Shown piece after piece: positions 6,493 to 11,985 of a stretch of DNA of 11,985 nt. Position 1 is the stretch's first letter. Each line of letters opens with the position of its first letter. The notes below the pieces were generated by a model. The model ran no database searches. It saw only the letters and a list, made by a program, of their open reading frames with translations, and was not told where the DNA came from. Location: positions 1-11,985 of the forward strand of contig JACNKJ010000197.1 in assembly GCA_014382085.1 (NCBI GenBank). Reading direction: 5' to 3'. This DNA is from a bacterium (GTDB lineage Bacteria; Krumholzibacteriota; Krumholzibacteriia; JACNKJ01). A program made the position numbers and the translations under genes.

Positions 6493-7678
6493 TCTGCCCG
6501 CCTGGCGTGAAGGCCTGATCGTGGCTGCCCTGGCCTTGCTGGCGGTCATCGGCCTCATGTCCCGTAGCGATTTGGTGGAAGCGGGGCATCCGAACTTCGA
6601 GCGTCCCTGGGATCATCACAAGTACATCCATATGGCCGATGGGGGTGCCTTCGATTTTCGTGTGGCGCCTTTTTGTTGGCGTGTGGGCGTGCCCCTGGCC
6701 GTAAGCGTGTTGCCCTTGGAACATCGCGACAGTTTCCTGATTATCGCAGCGCTGGGAATACTCGTGGCCGGTCTCATGCTCTACTACGCGGCCCGTCGCT
6801 ACGGCTTCTCGCCTCGTCTGTCGGCCGCCGGCATGCTGCTCTTCTTCTCTCTGGGCTGGGCGAGCAAGTACAACCTTATGCATTTCTGGCTCAGCGACGC
6901 CGCAGCCTTGGGTATTGTGGGCCTGGTGATTCTGCTCATCCTTGAACGGCGCATGCTCTGGGCGGCATTCCTGCTTGCCCTCGGTGTTATGGTGAAGGAG
7001 TCCATCATCTTTGTCGCGCCTCTGCTCTACACCTTGCGCACACGGCGACTCTTGGACGGTCGGCTAGTGCTGCATTCCATACTCTATGCCTTACCGGCGT
7101 TGGCCCTGCTTGTCTCAATTCGAAGTGCCATTCCCATGGGTAACGGCGACGCGAACTATCTAGCCACCTTGCCCGAAAATCTGCGCGCGGTGCACCACGG
7201 TGTTTCGGATTTCGATATGGCCTACCTCTGGCGCGAACATGGTCTGCGCCGCCTCACTGCGCCTAGCTTGCTTAGCCTCAAAGAAATGAGCATTTGGAGC
7301 TGGGGCCCACTGGTTTTGTTGATTCCCTTTTTCGTGCTTAGGCGCCCCCGCGAAATCTTCCTGCGTTTCCTGCCCCTCTTCATCCTGGCCTATGCGCAGA
7401 TCCTGCTGGCTTCCAATGTGCAGCGCTTGGTGGTACTGGCTTCGGCGGCGGTGATCCTTCCGGGTCTGGCGGTTCTGCAGCACTGGGGGCGCTGGCTGCG
7501 CGCCGGTGAGGGCTGTTGGATCGCTCTGGCTGCGGGGCTTCTGGCCTTGAACCTGCTCGATCCGGCCTCATACTCGGCTGCATTTCCAGTGCAACTTCTT
7601 TATTTTACTGCGTTTATCCTGATATTGTTGCTCGCACGCCGATTCAGAATCTTTGCTCCCGAGGGCGGCATCTGTTAG
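6485..7678 (+). CDS. polytopic membrane protein, GT-C-glycosyltransferase-like
   Basis: A 397-residue integral membrane protein with about nine to ten hydrophobic segments (for example 9-25, 84-101, 112-125, 139-153, 158-168, 173-183, 196-212, and several between 290 and 390). Between the first two lies a hydrophilic loop with PWDHHKYIHMAD (41-52) and VAPFCWRVGVPL (60-71). An acidic residue followed by Tyr in the first extracytoplasmic loop, then a P-x-x-x-R-x-x-x-P element and a later basic-acidic pair (VMVKES, 169-174), recalls the lipid-phosphate-sugar-dependent GT-C superfamily, where the loop Asp is catalytic. If so, it would transfer a sugar from a polyprenyl-phosphate donor outside the membrane. 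No specific family can be assigned, and a non-enzymatic membrane role is possible. It overlaps the preceding small gene by 8 bases; no terminator is visible before the next gene 64 bases on. Confidence 0.8.
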   Translation: MTDLPAWREGLIVAALALLAVIGLMSRSDLVEAGHPNFERPWDHHKYIHMADGGAFDFRVAPFCWRVGVPLAVSVLPLEHRDSFLIIAALGILVAGLMLYYAARRYGFSPRLSAAGMLLFFSLGWASKYNLMHFWLSDAAALGIVGLVILLILERRMLWAAFLLALGVMVKESIIFVAPLLYTLRTRRLLDGRLVLHSILYALPALALLVSIRSAIPMGNGDANYLATLPENLRAVHHGVSDFDMAYLWREHGLRRLTAPSLLSLKEMSIWSWGPLVLLIPFFVLRRPREIFLRFLPLFILAYAQILLASNVQRLVVLASAAVILPGLAVLQHWGRWLRAGEGCWIALAAGLLALNLLDPASYSAAFPVQLLYFTAFILILLLARRFRIFAPEGGIC

Positions 7679-7742
7679 TATTCAAGGGTTCATGCCATGT
7701 TTTGTGTAATTTAGATACCCGCTGTCCTTCAGGGGAGAATTC

Positions 7743-8264
7743 ATGTTCAGGGTTCTAGCGCTGTCTCTGATCTTAATCGTCTCTTCGGCGGCCGCCGACA
7801 TCGGTGGATCCTTCGTCACCTTTCTCGGGCCCTGGACCGTCGAAAATGGCGAGACCGTGACCTTCAATTTCGAGGTGGGCAACGGCAGCCCGGACGGCGC
7901 AGTCATCGACGAACTGGTCTTTGCATTCCACCCCTGCGTGACAGTCTTGGCCGGCGGCTACGACGACACCGGCGCCTCCAATCTCTGGCTCTACGCTTTC
8001 GACAATAGCACGCAGGGTGTGGGTCGCTGGTGGCATCCCACCGATGACATCGGATCGCACATGGTCGCCGGAGACAGTGGCCCCTTCTGGCTCACCGTCC
8101 AAATGGACTACGAATGCCCCTGCGGACTCCTGCCCATCAACTGGACTCTACTCGGACTCGGGGGTGAAGCTCCCCACGAGTTGACCGGACTGATCACCTT
8201 CGAAGCCGGTTGCCCCACGGCAGTAGCCGAGTCTCACTGGGGTATAGTTAAAAATCTTTACTAA
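7743..8264 (+). CDS. small secreted protein of unknown function with a WGxVKxLY-type tail
   Basis: A 173-residue protein with a clear signal peptide (MFRVLALSLILIVSSAAA, cleavage probably after residue 18). The mature part alternates short hydrophobic and polar stretches rich in Gly, Trp, Phe and Thr, as in an extracellular beta-sandwich: FVTFLGPWTVENGETVTFNF (24-43) would be a typical first sheet. Four cysteines remain after cleavage (65, 125, 127, 157), enough for two disulfides. The C-terminus, AVAESHWGIVKNLY (160-173), is an isolated aromatic/basic tail after the last sheet and may be an export or anchoring signal. The start follows AGGGGAG at good spacing. No enzymatic motif is visible and the family is not recognised. 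The gene stands alone: 64 bases after the membrane protein gene and 44 bases before the kinase gene. Confidence 0.8.
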   Translation: MFRVLALSLILIVSSAAADIGGSFVTFLGPWTVENGETVTFNFEVGNGSPDGAVIDELVFAFHPCVTVLAGGYDDTGASNLWLYAFDNSTQGVGRWWHPTDDIGSHMVAGDSGPFWLTVQMDYECPCGLLPINWTLLGLGGEAPHELTGLITFEAGCPTAVAESHWGIVKNLY

Positions 8265-8308
8265 GCTTTCCCGCTGGACTTCCCCATCTCGCCGAGGATA
8301 ATCCCAGC

Positions 8309-10054
8309 ATGTCCAAGCGCGCACCTCTCTTCGGCCCCTTCGGCCGAAAACTCTTCATCACTCTGGCTCTGCTCAGTCTGCTCATGGTCAGTGCCGTAGG
8401 CGTGGCCGGCTACAGGCAGGCGCGCAGTGCGCTTCGTGAATCGGCCATGCAGCGCATGGAGGACATGGCCCGCGAAAGGGGCGCTCGGCTGGACGCATGG
8501 TTCGACGAGCGCATGGACGACCTGGGCCAGTTGGCTCTGCTTATCGAACGCGACCTGGCCGATGGGCAGGCGGATCTAGAGAATCTTATGCGGCCTCACC
8601 TGGGTCGAGAAGGCGCCTATCGCCGCATGTTGGTGCTCGACGGGGCTGGGAGCGTCCTGTCGGAAACCGGATCGCGGCACGCCGATTGTCCCTTGCCCTC
8701 AGATGATGATCTCTCCCTTGCTCTGGCCAGTGATGCGCCTAGTCTCGGTGCTGTGGCCGCCGGTCCGCGGGGCATACCCATCGCGCACTTGTCCGCGCCG
8801 CTGCTACTCGCCGATGGCCATCGCGGTCTGCTGCTTGCGGTGATGCACCCGGCGGAGACTCTGTATCCCATTCTCGCCGACACCACTGGGCTGGGCCGCA
8901 CCGGCGAAACCTATCTCGTGGACGCCGACACTCTCATGCTCTCGCCTTCGCGGCACATGAACCATCCACCCGAGTTCACTCACAAAATGCCCACGCCCGG
9001 CGTGCACGCCTGCTTGGCCGGCGCCACGGGTTCAGAGCTCTACATGGGATTTCTCGGTGACGAGGTTCTGGGCGCTTACGTGTGGATGCCTCGCCAGCGC
9101 TGGGCACTCATGGCCGAAATCCACGCGGCGGAAGCCTTCGCGCCTCTTTCTGCCATGGCGCGGCAGACTCTTGCTTTGGCTCTGATAACCCTGCTGGGGG
9201 CCTTGGTCCTCAGCGCCTTGCTATCCCGAGGTCTGGCGCGGCCGGTGAATCGATTGGCCGCTGCCAGTGCACGTGTGGCCGCTGGCGATCGCTCCCGCTC
9301 GAATCTCCCCGAGGGCCGGGACGAACTCGGTCGCCTCAGCGCCGCTTTCAATACCATGGTGGACGAGCTCGCCCGCCACGAGCGCGAACTCCTTCACGCC
9401 GAGCGCTTGGCTGCGGTGGGCCGTCTGGCCGCGGGCGTAGTGCACGAAATGCGCAATCCACTTTCGGCATTGAAAATGAATCTCAGCGCATTGGCGAGGC
9501 GGAAGGATCTCAGCGAGATCGAGCGCGAACAGCTTGCCATTGCGCGGGCCCAGGGAGATCGCCTGGAGCGCATGCTCGATGAACTGCTCGACTATAGCCG
9601 TCCCGTTGAACTGAATCGCAAAAACTTGGACGCCCGGACATTGTTGCAAAGTTGCGCTGAACAACTGCGGGGCGAGGCGGGCGATGCGAAGGTGGAGTTG
9701 ATCGTAGAGGAGGGCAGCGCCGCCCTGGACGCCGATCCCGAGATACTCTTGAGGGCTTTGGTGAATCTTGCTGCCAATGCGCTGCAGGCTTCACAGAAGG
9801 GAGGCCGCGTCCGCCTCAAGGCCGAGACCGAAGGTTCTGCAACACTATTACAAGTGACCGACCAGGGTCGCGGAATGAGTGAGCGGCAGCTCAAGCGACT
9901 TTTTAATCCGTTTTTCACCACGCGGGAAGAAGGTACCGGCCTTGGAATGAGCAACGCCCGCAAGTGCGTGGAGGCACATGGCGGGCGTTTGGAAGTTAAC
10001 AGCGAAGAAGGTCGCGGCACGGTGGCCCGCATCTACCTTCCGCTTACTCGATGA
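8309..10054 (+). CDS. dCACHE-HAMP sensor histidine kinase (NtrB/ZraS-like)
   Basis: A 581-residue inner-membrane sensor kinase. A first membrane segment (about 15-35) and a second (about 287-307) flank a periplasmic region of some 250 residues. That region has the double-CACHE hallmark GLGRTGETYLVDADT (194-208), a fold that usually binds small organic ligands such as amino or carboxylic acids. HAMP follows (about 308-360), then HisKA with VVHEMRNPLSALK (377-389) and phospho-acceptor His379, and an HATPase domain: N-box NLAANALQAS (486-495), DQGRGMS (518-524), FFTTREEGTGLGM (535-547). The HExRNPL form of the H-box is typical of kinases that pair with NtrC-type regulators, and such a regulator begins 617 bases downstream. 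The start is the only good one; GAGG lies 11 bases upstream, rather far. The last 11 bases overlap the end of the convergent lipoprotein gene. Confidence 0.94.
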   Translation: MSKRAPLFGPFGRKLFITLALLSLLMVSAVGVAGYRQARSALRESAMQRMEDMARERGARLDAWFDERMDDLGQLALLIERDLADGQADLENLMRPHLGREGAYRRMLVLDGAGSVLSETGSRHADCPLPSDDDLSLALASDAPSLGAVAAGPRGIPIAHLSAPLLLADGHRGLLLAVMHPAETLYPILADTTGLGRTGETYLVDADTLMLSPSRHMNHPPEFTHKMPTPGVHACLAGATGSELYMGFLGDEVLGAYVWMPRQRWALMAEIHAAEAFAPLSAMARQTLALALITLLGALVLSALLSRGLARPVNRLAAASARVAAGDRSRSNLPEGRDELGRLSAAFNTMVDELARHERELLHAERLAAVGRLAAGVVHEMRNPLSALKMNLSALARRKDLSEIEREQLAIARAQGDRLERMLDELLDYSRPVELNRKNLDARTLLQSCAEQLRGEAGDAKVELIVEEGSAALDADPEILLRALVNLAANALQASQKGGRVRLKAETEGSATLLQVTDQGRGMSERQLKRLFNPFFTTREEGTGLGMSNARKCVEAHGGRLEVNSEEGRGTVARIYLPLTR

Positions 10055-10571
10055 TTTCGTAGGTTCCCATCAACACGGTTTCGGCAACGATGTGGCCCGA
10101 CATGGCTTCCATGAGTGTGGCCTTGTCCACGCCGGCCTCCAGGCCGAGCAGGGTGTTGAGCGCATAGAACTTGAAGAAGTAGCGATGGACGCCGCCCGGA
10201 GGACAGGGACCGCCGTAGCGTAGAACGTTCCAGCTGTTGTTGCCGGCTATGCCCTGGAAGTCCTCTCCCTCGGGATCGTTGCCCGCGGCTTCGGGGAGGC
10301 CGCGTAGCTCGGGGTCGAGATCGAAGAGCAACCAGTGATCCCAGGTGCCCATGGGCGCATCGGGATCATCCATGATCATGGCGAAACTCTTGGTGCCCGC
10401 GGGTGGATCGGTCCAGTTGAGTGCGGGCGACAAGTTCTCGCCGTCGCAGGCATGACGTGTGGGGATCGAGTTGCCCTCCGTGAACGCGGTGCTCGTGAGC
10501 GTGAAGTCGTACTGCCCGCCGCAGGCTGCCAGGCCCAGGGCAACTAGGATTAAAGTGGCAAATCGCTTCAT
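10044..10571 (-). CDS. PEBP (YbhB/YbcL, Raf-kinase-inhibitor-like) family lipoprotein
   Basis: A 175-residue phosphatidylethanolamine-binding-protein family member made as a lipoprotein. The signal sequence ends in the lipobox LAAC with Cys17, followed by Gly-Gly and not Asp, so sorting to the outer membrane is expected. The PEBP fold motifs are present: MDDPDAP (67-73), WDHWLLFDL (77-85), then RYGGPCPPGGVHRYFFKFYAL (118-138), which form the anion-binding pocket. Bacterial members have no settled biochemical role; binding of phospholipid head groups or small anions is the usual suggestion. The start at 10571 is preferred to one eight codons upstream because GAGGAGG lies just before it and it opens the signal sequence directly. 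The gene sits between a sensor kinase and a response regulator on the opposite strand and overlaps the kinase gene tail-to-tail by 11 bases, so read-through could give antisense RNA. A sensory link is possible but unproven. Confidence 0.9.
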   Translation of the reverse strand: MKRFATLILVALGLAACGGQYDFTLTSTAFTEGNSIPTRHACDGENLSPALNWTDPPAGTKSFAMIMDDPDAPMGTWDHWLLFDLDPELRGLPEAAGNDPEGEDFQGIAGNNSWNVLRYGGPCPPGGVHRYFFKFYALNTLLGLEAGVDKATLMEAMSGHIVAETVLMGTYEIIE

Positions 10572-10635
10572 GGCTTCCTCCTCAGGTAGGCCCACACCTT
10601 ACACCGAAAACCCGGTCCGAATAAATGGAAAAATC

Positions 10636-10663
10636 CTTACAGTATTGGCTTGAATAGTGTAAG
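10636..10663. promoter_or_regulatory. imperfect inverted repeat upstream of the response-regulator gene
   Basis: CTTACAGTATT (10636-10646) and AATAGTGTAAG (10653-10663) are inverted copies with one mismatch, separated by six bases; the right arm ends 8 bases before the ATG at 10672. A further CTTACAC half-site at 10598-10604 matches the right arm exactly in inverted orientation. The site is well placed for autoregulation of the regulator or control of the divergent lipoprotein gene. No convincing Shine-Dalgarno, sigma-70 or sigma-54 promoter was found in this 100-base gap. As RNA it would form a hairpin next to the start codon. Confidence 0.45.
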
Positions 10664-10671
10664 TTTCTTGC

Positions 10672-11985
10672 ATGCCAGAGATACTTATCATAGATGACGA
10701 TGCCGCCGTGCGCCGGAGCCTGGAACTTCACCTTAAGGGGCGGGGCTTGGCAGTGCATTCGGCCGGCAACCTGGCCGACGGCCGCGATCTTTGGGACCGT
10801 GAAGATCCCGACCTGGTGATTCTCGATCTCATGCTGCCCGACGGTGAAGGCATGGACCTGCTTCGAGAGCACGAGGGCGAGGCCGGTAGCGCCAAGGTGA
10901 TCATGATCACGGGGCATCAGGATATGGAGCGCGCCAGCGAGGCCATTCGCCTGGGCGCCTTCGACTACGTTCACAAACCGGTGGGAGCCGACGAGCTGGA
11001 CCGCGTGCTCGACCGTGCCCTGGCGCAATTGGTCGAAGAGCAGCGCTCCACCTTGGAAGCCGAAAGCGCGGCCGGAGATGATCCCCATCGCATCGTCGGT
11101 CGTAGCCGCGCAGTGCTGGAGCTTCACAAGGCCATCGGTCGCGCCAGCCGCGGCAGCGCGGGCGTGCTCATTCGCGGTGAGAGCGGCACGGGCAAGGAAC
11201 TGGTGGCGCGAGCCATCCATCGTAACTTGGCTCCCGAAGAACCCTTCGTTGCCGTGAACTGCAGCGCTCTGGTTCCGACACTCCTGGAAAGCGAACTCTT
11301 CGGACACGAACGCGGCGCATTCACCGGCGCTTCGCAGCGACGCTTGGGCCGACTGGAACTCGCCGGTCAAGGACTGCTCTTTCTGGATGAGATCGGCGAT
11401 CTGTCATTGGAGCTCCAGGCCAAGCTCTTGCGTGTGGTTCAGGAGCGCGAGTTCGAGCGAGTGGGAGGCGGACGGGCTTTGCCCTTCCGCGCCACCCTCG
11501 TGGTAGCCACTCATCGTGATCTTATGGCCATGGTGTCCGCCGGTGATTTTCGCGAAGACCTGTACTTCCGTCTGCGGGTGCTCGAAATCACCGTGCCGCC
11601 CTTGCGGGAACGTCGCGAGGACATCCCAATTCTCGTGGAGCACTTTCTTTCCCGCTTCAATCGCCAACTTCACCGACGCGTGAATCGAGTACCCGAAAAT
11701 CTCATCGAGCAACTCCTCGCCTACAACTGGCCCGGCAATGTTCGCGAACTGGAGAACCGTGTGCTGGCAGGCCATATGGCAAGTTCGGGAGAGATGCTTC
11801 AGATGGATGTACCTGAGGCGCTACCCGCTGGCGACCCAGGCAGTCTCAGCCTCAAGGATGTGGAGGCCAGGCATATCGCCCGAGTGCTGGATGACGTGAA
11901 TTGGAATTTCGGTCGAGCCTGCGAAATTCTGGGGGTGAGTCGCCCGACTCTACGTAAGAAAATTCGTGATTATGAGTTGAAAGAT
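10672..11985 (+). CDS. NtrC-family sigma-54-dependent response regulator (C-terminus cut by window end)
   Basis: 438 codons are visible with no stop. The protein has a receiver domain (1-120) with Asp8/Asp9, phospho-acceptor Asp52 in VILDLMLP and Lys102 in VHKP. The sigma-54-interacting AAA+ domain (about 140-365) has Walker A GESGTGKE (169-176), the GAFTGA sigma-54 contact loop (215-220), Walker B LLFLDEIGD (235-243), arginine-finger segment REDLYFRLRV (294-303) and WPGNVREL (353-360). A Fis-type helix-turn-helix (about 395-433, CEILGVSRPTLRKKIRDY) follows, so only a few residues should be missing. When phosphorylated it would form a hexamer and remodel sigma-54 polymerase at target promoters. 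The dCACHE kinase ending at 10054 is the likely partner. There is no clear Shine-Dalgarno before this ATG, but the sequence from MPEILIIDDD is the normal receiver start, so the start is secure. Confidence 0.95.
   Translation, partial: MPEILIIDDDAAVRRSLELHLKGRGLAVHSAGNLADGRDLWDREDPDLVILDLMLPDGEGMDLLREHEGEAGSAKVIMITGHQDMERASEAIRLGAFDYVHKPVGADELDRVLDRALAQLVEEQRSTLEAESAAGDDPHRIVGRSRAVLELHKAIGRASRGSAGVLIRGESGTGKELVARAIHRNLAPEEPFVAVNCSALVPTLLESELFGHERGAFTGASQRRLGRLELAGQGLLFLDEIGDLSLELQAKLLRVVQEREFERVGGGRALPFRATLVVATHRDLMAMVSAGDFREDLYFRLRVLEITVPPLRERREDIPILVEHFLSRFNRQLHRRVNRVPENLIEQLLAYNWPGNVRELENRVLAGHMASSGEMLQMDVPEALPAGDPGSLSLKDVEARHIARVLDDVNWNFGRACEILGVSRPTLRKKIRDYELKD

Noticed and set aside
6377..6883. 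Minus-strand open frame of 168 codons
   Set aside because: It spans the overlap of two plus-strand genes and has the His/Gln/Arg-rich composition of an antisense frame, with no start signal.
8243..8248. TATAGT as -10 box for the kinase gene
   Set aside because: It lies inside the preceding coding sequence and the nearest TTG-type -35 is about 27 bases away, too far for a normal promoter.
10640..10672. Sigma-54 promoter before the regulator gene
   Set aside because: TGGC and TTGC are present but 21 bases apart instead of the required 11, and no GC falls at the -12 position for the GG at 10647.
10582..11370. Minus-strand open frame of 262 codons
   Set aside because: It is the antisense shadow of the NtrC-family regulator, whose receiver and AAA+ motifs run in frame across the same bases.

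Overview
The window is about 12 kb of GC-rich bacterial chromosome holding ten protein genes, two of them cut by the window edges. No RNA gene, mobile element, insertion sequence or CRISPR array was seen. Several features point to a Gram-negative member of the FCB-type phyla (for example Krumholzibacteriota, Eiseniibacteriota, Latescibacterota or Fibrobacterota). These are a secreted enzyme ending in a FlgD-like / Por-type sorting domain, an outer-membrane-type lipoprotein, an NtrC-class (sigma-54) regulator, and a P5C dehydrogenase of the long ALDH4A1/PruA type. The phylum is an inference; the sequence does not settle it.

Layout. (1) 1-772, minus strand: N-terminal part of an L-glutamate gamma-semialdehyde (P5C) dehydrogenase. 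(2) 773-1059: divergent regulatory region with a perfect 20-bp palindrome and an extended -10 promoter. (3) 1060-2685, plus strand: secreted peptidylarginine/agmatine-deiminase-family protein with signal peptide, complete Asp/His-Asp/Cys catalytic set, Ig-like domain and C-terminal sorting domain. (4) 6089 back to 2692, minus strand: a two-gene operon of a ThiF/MoeB-type E1-like adenylyltransferase followed, with an ATGA overlap, by a large membrane-bound HAMP/SpoIIE (RsbU-type) phosphatase. (5) 6187-7678, plus strand: a 101-residue protein of unknown function overlapping by 8 bases a polytopic GT-C-like membrane protein. (6) 7743-8264: a small secreted protein with an odd aromatic/basic C-terminal tail. 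(7) 8309-10054 and 10672 to the edge, plus strand: a dCACHE-HAMP sensor histidine kinase and an NtrC-family response regulator, probably partners. A PEBP/YbhB-like lipoprotein gene lies between them on the opposite strand.

How the genes may work together. The PAD-like enzyme would act outside the cell on arginine residues or guanidino compounds, and the neighbouring P5C dehydrogenase finishes proline/arginine catabolism to glutamate inside it. A link between them is only suggested by their divergent arrangement around the palindrome. The kinase/regulator pair should switch on sigma-54 promoters in response to a periplasmic ligand; an imperfect inverted repeat just upstream of the regulator start is a candidate autoregulatory site. 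The SpoIIE phosphatase has no anti-sigma or anti-anti-sigma partner here, and the E1-like protein has no visible ubiquitin-like carrier here. The strongest candidates for something new are the deiminase architecture, the E1-phosphatase operon, and the 101-residue protein coupled to the GT-C-like membrane protein.
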